DNA of 64,000 bases from a candidate division TA06 bacterium B3_TA06 (GCA_005223075.1 NJBO01000009.1:1-64000), one strand, 5' to 3'. Positions 51,240-60,045 are shown, numbered from the stretch's first letter. Notes: a model not told the origin generated them from the sequence alone. A program made the numbers and translations.

Positions 51240-51414
51240 TTAACTATGGGCATGTAGCACAGGCTCAGCGTGCCCCGGTCGGGTACATCTGCGGAAAGAA
51301 TTTAAATGAGGCAACCGATACCTGTTTACTCCGTCACCGTCGTCCTTCGGTCAAGTGAATTCTTATATGAGGCAACAGGGCCCTCCGCACTTGATGGGGA
51401 GGTGGGGGGTAATC

Positions 51415-51442
51415 GTAGGGGCCGACCTTCAGGTCGGCCCGC
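51415..51442. repeat. GTAGGGGCCGACC palindromic repeat
   Basis: GTAGGGGCCGACCT is followed after two bases by AGGTCGGCCCGC, the same inverted repeat as at 49753 in the opposite orientation. Confidence 0.7.
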
Positions 51443-51472
51443 AACCCTTGACACCACCGTTGAATGGTTGTC

Positions 51473-51500
51473 TTGACATACTCACCACCGAAGATAGAAT
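51473..51500 (+). promoter_or_regulatory. Promoter of the DUF3800 gene, near-leaderless
   Basis: TTGACA (51473-51478) and TAGAAT (51495-51500) are 16 bp apart; the ATG at 51509 is 8 nt past the -10 box, leaving a leader of at most a nucleotide or two. Confidence 0.7.
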
Positions 51501-51508
51501 AACAAACA

Positions 51509-52213
51509 ATGCCACATAGATTTACTTTTGAAGTCTATTGCGACGAAAGCCGTCAGGACCTTCTCAGCTCCCAGTCTCCTGGTCCCTATAGATATACATT
51601 AATTGGAGGCGTATGGCTACCCGCCCAAATGCGGCAAGAGATCAAGGAAAAGATATTAGCAATTAAAAGGGATTTCCGATTCAACCGAGAGATTAAATGG
51701 AAGGATGTAGCCCCGTCGAGTTTGCCTTTCTTCGAGGACCTTATCGATCTTTTCTTCGCCAAGGGGGAAGAATTTGGCTTCAGGTGTATAGTTGTTGACA
51801 GCACCAAATTCGACTTAAAAAGATTCCATGAAGAGGATGCCGAGCTTGGTTTTTATAAGCTCTACTACCAATTGCTCAAAAACGGATTCCATCCTGGATT
51901 TGCCTACAGGGTTTTTTTAGATTACAAGATTAACAGGCTTCCCAGCAGGGTTAAAGTCTTGGAGAAAGTTCTAAAGAACGCATGTCCTGAGGTTGAATCC
52001 ATTGAGCTTCAGGCCCTTCCTTCGGCAGAGGTCGTATTGATTCAACTGGCCGATGTTCTTCTGGGAGCTACCGGATACAAGCTGCACCTTCTCAAAACGA
52101 GCAGAGCAAAGTTAGCTATCGTTGAACGAATAGAGCGCCATCTGGGGCGTGAGATAAAACCTACGAGCCGAGAAGAAAAGAAGTTCAACGTCTTCAAAAT
52201 CCGGTTACGGTGA
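51509..52213 (+). CDS. DUF3800 family protein
   Basis: The 234-residue protein begins FEVYCDESRQ, the acidic opening (Asp12, Glu13, Ser14) of DUF3800, an RNase H-like fold, followed by YTLIGGVWLP, a KWKDV segment, a conserved VFLDYK strand and VLIQLADVLLGATGYKL near the C-terminus. DUF3800 proteins are common in mobile and defence-associated neighbourhoods and are thought to be nucleases, but no reaction is established. It has its own promoter and is followed 6 bp later by a second small gene. Confidence 0.72.
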   Translation: MPHRFTFEVYCDESRQDLLSSQSPGPYRYTLIGGVWLPAQMRQEIKEKILAIKRDFRFNREIKWKDVAPSSLPFFEDLIDLFFAKGEEFGFRCIVVDSTKFDLKRFHEEDAELGFYKLYYQLLKNGFHPGFAYRVFLDYKINRLPSRVKVLEKVLKNACPEVESIELQALPSAEVVLIQLADVLLGATGYKLHLLKTSRAKLAIVERIERHLGREIKPTSREEKKFNVFKIRLR

Positions 52214-52219
52214 TCTCCG

Positions 52220-52672
52220 TTGAAGGAATACCCTCCACTTGTATATTACAGAGGGATAGACGAGTACCGGAACCATTACATCCACAAGTACTGTAACAGG
52301 AAAATCTACACCTTCTTCGGTATGAGGGTATTTTTCCCTCGAGGCAGTTTCGAACATCTATTCTATGAAAGTAGCAAGAAACTTCCTGATCATAAAGATA
52401 CTTTCGCCAGGGATAGAGCGGAAAGGATTGATTGGATTGCCGCCGCGCTACAAGACAGAGACGCAGAAATCTTTCAAGGTTGGGATAGAGTCAAGAAACG
52501 AATAGATCCAACCAGGCTTGTTTTCGTGGTACAATCCAACTATATTGTTGTAGTGAAAAAGGAGGATTGGGATACGGGTGTAATAAGAACGGCTTTTCTT
52601 GCAAAGCCGTGGCCTTTGCAAATGATAAAGTCTAAACCGCGGGTACAGATTCCAAAGAAAAAAGACCGCTGA
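52220..52672 (+). CDS. Small protein, possible PBECR-type nuclease/toxin
   Basis: The 150-residue basic protein starts at a TTG 6 bp after the DUF3800 stop, with no good ribosome site, so its translation is probably coupled. The central stretch FARDRAERIDWIAAALQD and the later paired strands (RLVFVVQSNYIVVVKKED, RTAFLAKPWP) resemble the PBECR (Barnase-EndoU-ColicinE5/D-RelE-like) nuclease families found in phages and polymorphic toxins. I am not certain of this. Its last residues, PKKKDR, are written by the terminator of the small RNA on the opposite strand. Confidence 0.5.
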   Translation: MKEYPPLVYYRGIDEYRNHYIHKYCNRKIYTFFGMRVFFPRGSFEHLFYESSKKLPDHKDTFARDRAERIDWIAAALQDRDAEIFQGWDRVKKRIDPTRLVFVVQSNYIVVVKKEDWDTGVIRTAFLAKPWPLQMIKSKPRVQIPKKKDR

Positions 52673-52692
52673 TTACTATTGGTTCAGCGGCC
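52654..52692 (-). terminator. Intrinsic terminator of the small RNA
   Basis: A 7-bp perfect stem extended by G-U and G-C pairs, an 11-base loop and a run of six T then CTTT on the minus strand. Confidence 0.8.
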
Positions 52693-52733
52693 GAAACCTC
52701 TATGGGTTCCCTACAAAGGTAGAGAACTATCGT
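52654..52733 (-). ncRNA. Predicted small structured RNA antisense to the end of the PBECR-like gene
   Basis: A strong promoter at 52740-52767 predicts a start near 52733. The transcript of about 80 nt would fold into a 5' hairpin (GUUCUCUAC/GUAGGGAAC with a 4-base loop) and end in a 7-bp GC-rich stem (CCGCUGA/UCAGCGG) followed by UCUUUUUUCUUU, an intrinsic terminator. The first hairpin contains a G-U pair on this strand but an A-C mismatch on the other, which favours a minus-strand RNA. No open frame of note is inside. It overlaps the last 19 bases of the upstream gene in antisense, and could regulate it. Confidence 0.6.
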
Positions 52734-52739
52734 ACTATT

Positions 52740-52767
52740 AGTATAGTCAAATATCCCAATGTGTCAA
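52740..52767 (-). promoter_or_regulatory. Promoter of the small RNA
   Basis: On the minus strand TTGACA (52767-52762) and TATACT (52745-52740) are 16 bp apart. No gene on that strand begins within the next 80 nt, so it points to a non-coding transcript. Confidence 0.75.
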
Positions 52768-52900
52768 GCCTTCAGTTGAACTCTTAAGCTCTCCCAGATG
52801 AAAACATTATTCCTTGAGATTGACAATGGATGTCCACTATTTGGGTAGCTTTTGGATAGTTTTTGGGGGGTATTTGTCCACCTTCTAAAGCTTTTGTGGT

Positions 52901-52931
52901 CCCCGCGAAGCTGCGAAGCAGATTCGTGGGG
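52901..52931. terminator. Hairpin just after dprA
   Basis: CCCCGCGAA and TTCGTGGGG (one wobble) with an inner CTGC-GAA-GCAG stem lie 3 nt past the dprA stop. There is no T-run. It resembles the 14-bp hairpin at 19337-19367. Confidence 0.5.
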
Positions 52932-52934
52932 TGA

Positions 52935-54026
52935 TTACAAAACCCGCACGAACCGCATCCCGGGCAGCTGCTTTATCACGCCCTTAAGTTCCATGTTTAA
53001 GAGGGTTGGGAGCAGCTGCGCCGAAGGAATCCCCAACCTATCCACAAGGTTATCCACATGAATCGGTTCAGGACCAAGTAATCGGTAGATGCGCTTCTCT
53101 TCGTCAGAAAGCGCGGAGTCGTCCGGCATATCCTGCGTACCTTCAACGCTTACAGGTTGATACACCGCGGCGTACTCCTCAAGGATGTCCTCGACCCTTG
53201 AGACCAGTTTTGCACCGTCGCGCAGCAGCCTGTTCGTGCCCGCGGACTGCTCGCTGAAGATGCCTCCGGGAATCGCGAACACGTCTCGCCCTGCGTCTGC
53301 GGCCCAGCGCGCGGTGATTAAAGCGCCTGATCTTGGCCCTGCCTCAACCGCCACCACCCCGTGCGAGAGCCAGGCGATTATCCGGTTGCGGCGCGGGAAA
53401 AGTCCAGGTGCAGGGATGACGCCAGGCAAGAACTCGGTTATAACCGCACCCTGCGCCGCGATACGGTCGAAAAGTTCGGCGTTCTCCGGCGGGTAGGATA
53501 TGTCTATCCCGCAGCCCAGGACCGCGATGGTGCGCCCGCCCGCAGAAAGACACCCCTTGTGCGCCAGGCTGTCTATCCCGCGCGCCGCGCCTGAAACGAT
53601 CACCACCCCTCGTGCACCAAGCTCGCGCGCAAGTCGCTCGGCCGCGGCCCGGCCGTAACCGGTAGGCGTGCGGGTACCCACCATCGCCACAACAAGCTTC
53701 TCTTCAGCTCTTAACTCTCCCCGCACGAAAAGCACCGCCGGAGGCTGGGGCGAGGACTTGAGAAGCAGAGGATAGTCGTCATCGAGGATGGTGATGATCT
53801 TCGCTCCACGGCGCTCCAGGCACTTCAAGTCATCTGCTGCCTCTTTTGAACGCGAATAGGAAGCTATCCTTGCGGCGATCTTTTGTGGAACACCCGCCTG
53901 CGTCAGCTCAGCCTTTGAACGCGCGAGTATCTCCTCTGCCGAACCTAAGATCTCCATGAGCCGGGCAATACGCGTCTGTCCCAAACCCTCGACCGAAAGG
54001 AGATCAACGTATGCCTCGTTCTTCAC
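52935..54026 (-). CDS. dprA: DNA processing protein DprA
   Basis: DprA loads RecA on single-stranded DNA taken up during natural transformation. The 363-residue protein has the N-terminal SAM/HhH-like region (VEGLGQTRIARLMEILG), the Rossmann DprA core with VGTRTPTGYGRAAAERLA, SGAARGIDSLAHKG, FPRRNRIIAWLS and GALITARWAADAGRDVFAIPG (quoted in parts), and a C-terminal winged helix (about 300-363). The start is GTG at 54026 with GGAGG. It suggests the organism can take up DNA, although other competence genes are not in the window. Confidence 0.95.
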   Translation of the reverse strand: MKNEAYVDLLSVEGLGQTRIARLMEILGSAEEILARSKAELTQAGVPQKIAARIASYSRSKEAADDLKCLERRGAKIITILDDDYPLLLKSSPQPPAVLFVRGELRAEEKLVVAMVGTRTPTGYGRAAAERLARELGARGVVIVSGAARGIDSLAHKGCLSAGGRTIAVLGCGIDISYPPENAELFDRIAAQGAVITEFLPGVIPAPGLFPRRNRIIAWLSHGVVAVEAGPRSGALITARWAADAGRDVFAIPGGIFSEQSAGTNRLLRDGAKLVSRVEDILEEYAAVYQPVSVEGTQDMPDDSALSDEEKRIYRLLGPEPIHVDNLVDRLGIPSAQLLPTLLNMELKGVIKQLPGMRFVRVL

Positions 54027-54100
54027 CCGTACCCCTCCGGGGCATCCTCATTAATTATTGGAAAGAACGCGCTATCGGCAACGAAATAACACACCTTTCT

Positions 54101-54132
54101 CCCGTAACACAACTTACTTGGTGTGTTACGGG
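54101..54132. repeat. 11-bp inverted repeat between obg and dprA
   Basis: CCCGTAACACA and TGTGTTACGGG flank a 10-base loop. The arm is the same CCCGTAACAC word that is tandemly repeated at 1314-1344. It could be a hairpin at the end of the obg transcript, 47 nt past the stop. Confidence 0.7.
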
Positions 54133-54178
54133 TAAATAAAGGCAGGGTTTCAGATAGACTTAATGGCCCCATAGCTCC

Positions 54179-55138
54179 TCACTTGTTGATAGTTTCGGTT
54201 AAGCGTTTGCGAACCTCGGCCAACCCCTGCTTCTTTAGGGCCGAGATATACGACACACCCTTCTCGTCGGGGATAGAAGGTTTCTCTTTAACCAGATCCA
54301 TCTTATTAACCACGATCAGCCGCGGGCGCTCGGCAAGCTCCGGGTTGTAGGCTGCAAGTTCTGCAAGAAGCGTCTGATAGGCCACTGCCGGATTCTCGTC
54401 TGCGGCAAGGACAAACACCAAAAGCCTCGTGCGCTCGATGTGACGCAGGAAGCGCAGGCCCAGCCCCTTGCCCTGGGCCGCACCCTCGATTATCCCTGGG
54501 ATATCGGAGATGGTAGCCGAGAGCCATTCGTCACGCAGCACGCCCAGATTGGGTGAAAGGGTGGTGAAGGGGTAGGATGCGATTTTGGGTTCGGCATGGG
54601 TGAGTGCTTTAAGGAGTGTGGATTTGCCAGCGTTGGGCAGACCGATAATCCCAACGTCTGCAAGGAGGCGAAGAACGAGCTTGAGTTTGCGCCTCTCGCC
54701 CGGTTTTCCTTCCTCATGCTCGCGCGGGGCCTGGTGGGTAGGTGTTGCGAAACGCGCGTTGCCTCGACCGCCTCGTCCGCCGCGAGCCACAAGAAGACGC
54801 TGGCTATCTTCCAGGACCGAGCCCAGGAGTTCACCCGAGTCTTCATCGTAGGCGTCGGTACCCAGGGGAACTTTGATCTCGGCATCCTTACCCTTGGCGC
54901 CGTGCATGTTCTTGCCCTTACCGTTGCCGCCCTTGCCAGCGCGGTAGGAGACGTGGTAGGCAAGATCGGCAAGCGTGGCCAGATGCAGGTTCCCAACGAG
55001 ATAGATAGATCCACCGTCGCCTCCGTCCCCGCCGTCAGGCCCGCCTTTGGGAACAAACTTCTCGCGGCGAAAGCTCACGCAGCCTCGCCCGCCTGAACCT
55101 GCAGCCACCCGGATCGTTACCTCGTCTACAAAACGCAC
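54179..55138 (-). CDS. obg: Obg/CgtA GTPase
   Basis: Obg is an essential GTPase of ribosome maturation and stress response. The 319-residue protein has the glycine-rich Obg fold (VAAGSGGRGCVSFRREKFVP and GGDGGDGG near 40) followed by the G domain with GLPNAGKSTLL, the DIPGIIEGA switch and NKMD. It ends at TETINK shortly after the G domain, without the C-terminal OCT domain. The frame opens at 55171, but Obg proteins begin near FVDEVTIRV, so I use the GTG at 55138. A TATAAA at 55146-55151 stands 7 nt upstream of it, so this start may also be leaderless. Confidence 0.92.
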   Translation of the reverse strand: MRFVDEVTIRVAAGSGGRGCVSFRREKFVPKGGPDGGDGGDGGSIYLVGNLHLATLADLAYHVSYRAGKGGNGKGKNMHGAKGKDAEIKVPLGTDAYDEDSGELLGSVLEDSQRLLVARGGRGGRGNARFATPTHQAPREHEEGKPGERRKLKLVLRLLADVGIIGLPNAGKSTLLKALTHAEPKIASYPFTTLSPNLGVLRDEWLSATISDIPGIIEGAAQGKGLGLRFLRHIERTRLLVFVLAADENPAVAYQTLLAELAAYNPELAERPRLIVVNKMDLVKEKPSIPDEKGVSYISALKKQGLAEVRKRLTETINK

Positions 55139-55599
55139 ATCATACTTTATACATTGTGCGGGAAAAATCAAGACCTCAACCTACCGTCCCAAAAGAGGAC
55201 GAAATGTCCATTGTCAAGACATCATTGTAGATAGTCCAATACATCGTTACCAGGTAGCAAGAGGTTGAGAACTGCCACGCTTGAGCTTGTCTGTTCAAAC
55301 CCGAAAAAGAGACAGAGTGTCTGCGCTACATTGTAGGCTAGATAGTGTTCAATGATCAAAAGCCTTGCTTCGAGGGCATTCATGACGTATGATCTCTTGT
55401 AGTTAATCTGCATAGACGGTGGATCTGTTTGGTTAATTCCTTTTTTGTAAGTCTAAAGGAGCTCTCCGCTTTTCCTAATAACACCCTTGCTCGCATACCC
55501 CAACCCGGGCAACTATCTACCCGCGCACGAACTCGCTTGCCTTGACAAGAGCCAGACCCATCCTATAATTCTCTACTAATCAGCCGTTTAGGAGGATCG
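55139..55599. other. Divergent gap upstream of obg
   Basis: It holds the obg start region and the promoter at 55542-55569. A 53-residue minus-strand ORF (55222-55380, beginning MNALEARLLIIEHYLA) looks fairly protein-like but has no recognisable relative and no firm ribosome site; I do not call it a gene. Confidence 0.4.
55542..55569 (+). promoter_or_regulatory. Promoter of the LolA-like gene
   Basis: TTGACA (55542-55547) and TATAAT (55564-55569) are 16 bp apart, both perfect boxes, about 30 nt before an AGGAGG site and the ATG. Confidence 0.85.
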
Positions 55600-56358
55600 A
55601 TGAAAAGAAGTATCAATAGAAGGTCGTGGTTTGTGGGATTATTTTTTGCCCTGGCTCTGCCCGCAATGGCTATAGGGGCAAGCGAGTACCCTGAGGAACT
55701 GGGGTTCCTGGCCGAAATCACCACCCCCGATTATCTGGCTGCGGGCGGAATCATAGCGCTACTCGACAGCACTGAGAAAGTGGTGCTTGAGGCCCCGGTT
55801 CGATTCTATTGGGAAGCGGAAGAAGAGAAGTTCGCCCTGGATATCCGGCTACCTGGTGGAGCACCCGCTATCTATATGCTGGGGATAGCCGATACGGTCT
55901 GGATATATGACTTTGCTCGCCGCGTAAAGCTCACCGCCTTCCGCGATCAAAGCTTTCCCTCCTTGAGCAACGTGCCTTTCTCGGCTGAGAACCTTCTAGG
56001 CATCTTCGGCATCTTCCCCAAGGGTTTTACCGAGACCGACACCTTCTACCGCGAAGGTTCGCTCCTTGCAGTCGAGCAGGACCGGGTTATTTTTTCCTTC
56101 GATTCGGAGAGCAAACAGCTGCTGAATATGACGAGAGGAGAAAGCACGATCACCTTCCACGACTTTTCTGTAGACAAGAAGTGGATGTGGCCTGCAAGGA
56201 TAGAGATGAACGCGTCTCTCTTTTTCCCGTTCCAGGATGCGGCATCGACCCGGGTCAATATCAGGACGGTAAGCCTCAAGCGTCAGCGCAAGGATAATCT
56301 ATTTGACGTGGATCCGCCGCCTAACATGGAGCGTGCATTTGACATGCGCGGTCTATAG
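55600..56358 (+). CDS. Periplasmic LolA/LolB-like protein
   Basis: The 252-residue product has a signal peptide (to about Ala27, WFVGLFFALALPAMAIGA) and a series of beta strands arranged like the half-barrel of LolA/LolB or DUF4292 proteins: VVLEAPVRFYWEAEEEKFAL, AIYMLGIADTVWIYDF, ENLLGIFGIFP, and a C-terminal strand pair. Such proteins carry lipoproteins or lipids across the periplasm. The match is by shape and not by a decisive motif. It starts an apparent cluster with the two large propeller proteins that follow. Confidence 0.5.
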   Translation: MKRSINRRSWFVGLFFALALPAMAIGASEYPEELGFLAEITTPDYLAAGGIIALLDSTEKVVLEAPVRFYWEAEEEKFALDIRLPGGAPAIYMLGIADTVWIYDFARRVKLTAFRDQSFPSLSNVPFSAENLLGIFGIFPKGFTETDTFYREGSLLAVEQDRVIFSFDSESKQLLNMTRGESTITFHDFSVDKKWMWPARIEMNASLFFPFQDAASTRVNIRTVSLKRQRKDNLFDVDPPPNMERAFDMRGL

Positions 56359-56394
56359 ACCGGCTCTAACTGGTCTTTTGGGGAACACTCCGAA

Positions 56395-58152
56395 ATGATT
56401 CTTACATTAATCCTTTTCCTGCAGGTGGGATTTGAACATACCTCCTCGCTGCTCCTTGGGGGTCACTTCCAGGCAGGCGTGGCGGACGAGGACCTTCTTT
56501 ACGTAGCCGACGGCAGAGGCGTAAGCATATTCGACCGAAGGACCCTCAAGCGCCACGCCGAGCTCATGCTTTCTGGTAGAACTAACCTGATCGTGCGCCA
56601 TGAGTCTAGCATCTTTGTAGGGGGAAGCAGAGGCCTCGCGGTAATAGACACAGCTGGCTTTTCCCAAGCAGAACCGCAGGTAGAATGGCTGCATACCGAG
56701 CCGATAACGGCGTTGGAACTCTTTGGGCGCAAGCTCTGGTTCGCGGATGCCAACGGACAACTTTATGGTATGGATATTGGAGGAGGCGAAAGCTCCCCTT
56801 CTACTCCGATCCATCTACCCATGCCCCCTGTAAGGATTGTTGGCAATGGAGCAAGGCTCTATCTGGCGGCAGACACAGGTGGGCTTTTTGTGCTGGATCT
56901 TGAGGCAAAGGCCTTACAGGCAAAGAAAGTAGCGATCGAGGGTGACCCAGCGGTTATGGATATCTTGATTGCAGACCAGACGGTCTACCTTGCGTGTGCC
57001 GAGCAGGGGCTTTGGGTGACCCAGCCCAGGCGCAACTCACTCAAGGTCGTTACGCGTATTGAGGCTACTGGTGAGGTAATGAGCCTGGAGCTATTCGATG
57101 AGAGGATTGCAGCCGCCTGCGGAACCGGCGATTTTCTTCTCTTCTCAATTGAGGCACCCCGGGAACCTCGGGAGATTCAAAGGGAACCCTTGCCTGGGAT
57201 AGGGCTTGATCTTGTTAAAGCAGACGAGGACTGCTTTGTACTCACAGGTGTAGGCATAGGGCATATGTATCTCTCAACCAAACCCCTGGCAGGGCATGGA
57301 CTGTTCTACAGGGGTGCCGGTTCCGGTTACGACATCCTGACCCGGGGCGGGGTGGCGGTCCTTGCATCAGGCGAGGCCGGGATAAGGACCGTCGGGCTTG
57401 GAGACACCCTGACCTTCCTTGGCGAGAACTCAAAGATGTCCGACTGCCGAAGGGCATATCTCTTTGGCTCGCAGGTCTACGCGCTGACCACCGCTAACAT
57501 AATGCAGGTGGTAGAGATAAAGAACCCGATGCGCCTGGAGAAACGCACCTTCCTGCAGTTTGAGTCGGTGACATCGGGGGTGGACTCGGAGGGCGAGATG
57601 CTCCTTGCGGCAGAACATGAGCGGGGCGTGGGGATCTGGTGGCGCTGTCCGTGCGGGCCGTTCAAGGAGCAGGGACGTTACAGCTTCGGCGGTCAGGCGC
57701 TGGATGTGAAGATCAGAGATAAGCTTGCCTTCGTCTCCGCCAATCCGCCTGCCATGTACGTAATCGAGTGGTCAGACAGCACCAACCCGGAGGAGGTGGC
57801 AAGCCTCGCGCTTGAACGTGACTACGAAAGGTTGTATGCGGACAAAGACCTCCTTTTTGGCCTTGATTCCTCAGGGGCGCTCGCTGTTATCAACGTTGCA
57901 CGTCCCACACGGCCGAAGAAACTCGCTGTGCTTGAACTGGAGGGTGCCCCCATAGCCTTGGCGCGCTACCAGGATCATCTTTTGATAGCGGCACAGGACG
58001 CAGGGGTGCACGTGGTGGATATATCCAAACCTCAATCGCCTGAACTCGTCACCACGCTGGACGTGGGACCGGCGATGGGGGTGGCTGTATCTGAAAATAG
58101 GTTTCTCGTCTCGACCCTCTATTCTATAGAGGCCTATAAGATTCAACCTTAA
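56395..58152 (+). CDS. Large exported beta-propeller protein (LVIVD-like repeats)
   Basis: The 585-residue product has a short signal peptide and then about ten blades with repeated hydrophobic Leu-Tyr-Val-Ala-Asp strands (LLYVADGRGVSIFDR, RLYLAADTGGLFVLD, LAFVSANPPAMYVIE). They resemble LVIVD-type propellers, predicted to be surface or periplasmic. A CPCGP motif with two cysteines lies near residue 420. It is followed directly by a paralogue, and the two were most likely produced by duplication. Ligand and role are unknown. Confidence 0.65.
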   Translation: MILTLILFLQVGFEHTSSLLLGGHFQAGVADEDLLYVADGRGVSIFDRRTLKRHAELMLSGRTNLIVRHESSIFVGGSRGLAVIDTAGFSQAEPQVEWLHTEPITALELFGRKLWFADANGQLYGMDIGGGESSPSTPIHLPMPPVRIVGNGARLYLAADTGGLFVLDLEAKALQAKKVAIEGDPAVMDILIADQTVYLACAEQGLWVTQPRRNSLKVVTRIEATGEVMSLELFDERIAAACGTGDFLLFSIEAPREPREIQREPLPGIGLDLVKADEDCFVLTGVGIGHMYLSTKPLAGHGLFYRGAGSGYDILTRGGVAVLASGEAGIRTVGLGDTLTFLGENSKMSDCRRAYLFGSQVYALTTANIMQVVEIKNPMRLEKRTFLQFESVTSGVDSEGEMLLAAEHERGVGIWWRCPCGPFKEQGRYSFGGQALDVKIRDKLAFVSANPPAMYVIEWSDSTNPEEVASLALERDYERLYADKDLLFGLDSSGALAVINVARPTRPKKLAVLELEGAPIALARYQDHLLIAAQDAGVHVVDISKPQSPELVTTLDVGPAMGVAVSENRFLVSTLYSIEAYKIQP

Positions 58153-58165
58153 AGGAGAGCAAAAG

Positions 58166-59935
58166 GTGTTCGCAGCATTACTTTTAACGTTGATGACCGC
58201 ATCGTCTGAGGTGGAGGTCTTATTCGAGCAGGGGCGTAACTACTTCATATCAGGGGATTTTTCGGATCTGGTTGATGTTGGGGGAACGCTTTACGCCGCA
58301 AGTGGTTTCGGGCTTACGATAGTTCCTGCAGATCTCAGTGCTCAGGAGCATATCCCCACACCACACTACTCAAGAAAGATAGCACTGGCGGGCAAGCAAG
58401 TATATCTTGGTGAAGGCAACCAGATCACCGAGTTCAAGATTTCGACCAAGGGAACCCAGATGTTGACCACCTATCCTGTCCCGGGGAAGGTGACGGCGCT
58501 TGCGGCCCGCAAGGATTTGCTGGTAGCGGGTACGGATTCGGCAAAGATTGTAATCTTCTCGAACCCCTCAAAGCCAAAGGTTATTGCAACGTTTGATGCA
58601 CCGGCCGCGGTGAAAGACCTCTTTATCTACCGTGGGTTCCTCTATGCGGCGTGCGGCAGGGGCGGGGTTGTGATTATTGAGCTTGGAGAGAATCCCTCTA
58701 TTGTGCGGACCATGGATGTTTCCGGTGTCCAGGCACTTACGGTTGCAGATGGCCTTCTCTTCGTTGCAACAACCGCAGCAGATATCCTCGGTTTCTCTCT
58801 TGCCGAGCCTTCCTCTCCCCAGAGAAAAAAGAGCTTCTCAAGCGGTTCGGAGGTGGTCTCGCTTGCCTATTACAACAAGCATCTATATGCCGCCCATGGA
58901 TATGCGGGGTATTCGGTATTCAACCTCCGTGGCGAGCGTTTGGAGATAGCCGAGCCGTTCCGCCAGGGGGACGTTGCGAGCATCCTGGCGACCAAGGAGG
59001 GTGTGTTCCTGGCACTTCGTGAGCGAGGCTTGGTGCGTCTTGAAGGCAAGAGCCCAAAGGAGCTGAAGGTAGCCGCCCGTCTTGAGCAGAACTCCCCCTC
59101 GGTTCATACAGCACAAAGCGGCGCGTTCTGGGCGGTGGCACGGGATCGGAACGGCGCAAGTATCGTGAGACTTTTGGAAGGGGAGGAGTCCGTAGCCTGG
59201 GGTCATGCCGAGCCGGCGCCTAAAAAGGCCGCAGGGGTTCTGCTCTCTGGAACATACCTTTACGTAGCAGACGCAGACCGCGGCGCATCCATATTTAACC
59301 TGAAGACCTTCCCCTTTGCAGAACGCAAGTTCGATCTGCGTCAGCCCGGTACGCCTCAGCGTTTTGCCCTGAGCGAGGATCTGATATTCCTTGCCGCAGG
59401 CGACAGAGGGTTAAGGGTCCTATTGATCTGCCCCTGCGGTCCGCTCCAGCAGAAGGTAGCCTTACAGGGTGTTAAGGCAGTAGACGTGGCGGCAAAGGAT
59501 TCCATCATATACGTGGCCGACCCCGACTCCGGACTGCGGGTGATGGTGGTAAGGAATAAGTATCAGGAAATTCACGAACTTTCTATCTATCCAGGCGTTA
59601 TAAGCCCGCAAGCGCTCTTACGCAGAGACGACGTCCTGTACGTGGCCGACAGCATCGGTGCCATTGTTGCCCTTGATATCTCCGAGGCAAAGAATCCACG
59701 ACAACTCTCCTTCGCCTTCATCGAAACGCAACCCTACGGGATGGCCCTGGAAGGCTCAACCCTGTACGTGGCCTGCGGTGAAGAGGGGGTTCTTCCCATA
59801 GACGTAAGCGATGTCAGAAATCCCGTAATAGGTAAGTTCATCGAAACCCCTGGTCGTGCGCTTTCCGTGGCCGCATCTGATGATTACTTAGGGGTAGCCG
59901 ACTACACCTCCTGGATGCTCATCCCTGTCGATTAG
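58166..59935 (+). CDS. Second large exported beta-propeller protein (paralogue)
   Basis: This 589-residue protein is a paralogue of its neighbour, with a start at GTG 58166 behind an AAGGAG site, a short hydrophobic N-terminus, similar propeller blades (LLVAGTDSAKIVIFSNPSKP, LYAACGRGGVVIIE, IYVADPDSGLRVMV) and the same CPCGP motif near residue 430. The pair probably acts together, for example as a surface complex. Sequence conservation between them is moderate, mostly in the blade framework and the CPCGP segment. Confidence 0.65.
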   Translation: MFAALLLTLMTASSEVEVLFEQGRNYFISGDFSDLVDVGGTLYAASGFGLTIVPADLSAQEHIPTPHYSRKIALAGKQVYLGEGNQITEFKISTKGTQMLTTYPVPGKVTALAARKDLLVAGTDSAKIVIFSNPSKPKVIATFDAPAAVKDLFIYRGFLYAACGRGGVVIIELGENPSIVRTMDVSGVQALTVADGLLFVATTAADILGFSLAEPSSPQRKKSFSSGSEVVSLAYYNKHLYAAHGYAGYSVFNLRGERLEIAEPFRQGDVASILATKEGVFLALRERGLVRLEGKSPKELKVAARLEQNSPSVHTAQSGAFWAVARDRNGASIVRLLEGEESVAWGHAEPAPKKAAGVLLSGTYLYVADADRGASIFNLKTFPFAERKFDLRQPGTPQRFALSEDLIFLAAGDRGLRVLLICPCGPLQQKVALQGVKAVDVAAKDSIIYVADPDSGLRVMVVRNKYQEIHELSIYPGVISPQALLRRDDVLYVADSIGAIVALDISEAKNPRQLSFAFIETQPYGMALEGSTLYVACGEEGVLPIDVSDVRNPVIGKFIETPGRALSVAASDDYLGVADYTSWMLIPVD

Positions 59936-60045
59936 TTTACCCACCCCTCTGTGGATTAGAGGCAAGGCGGAAGTTGGGTTGATAAGCTATCAGTCAAGGG
60001 TTACGAGTCCACCCGCCCCCGGAAGACAAGTCGGTCTGAGGACAC

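Larger units (their letters stand above)
51120..51508. other. Gap after the Fic gene with dispersed repeats
   Basis: It contains an inverted TCATTGCGAGGAG copy (51206-51239), a GTAGGGGCCGACC copy (51415-51442) and the promoter at 51473-51500. No gene is evident. Confidence 0.6.

Noticed and set aside
55222-55413. Minus-strand ORF of 63 codons upstream of obg
   Set aside because: It is protein-like in composition but has no clear ribosome site, promoter or relative.
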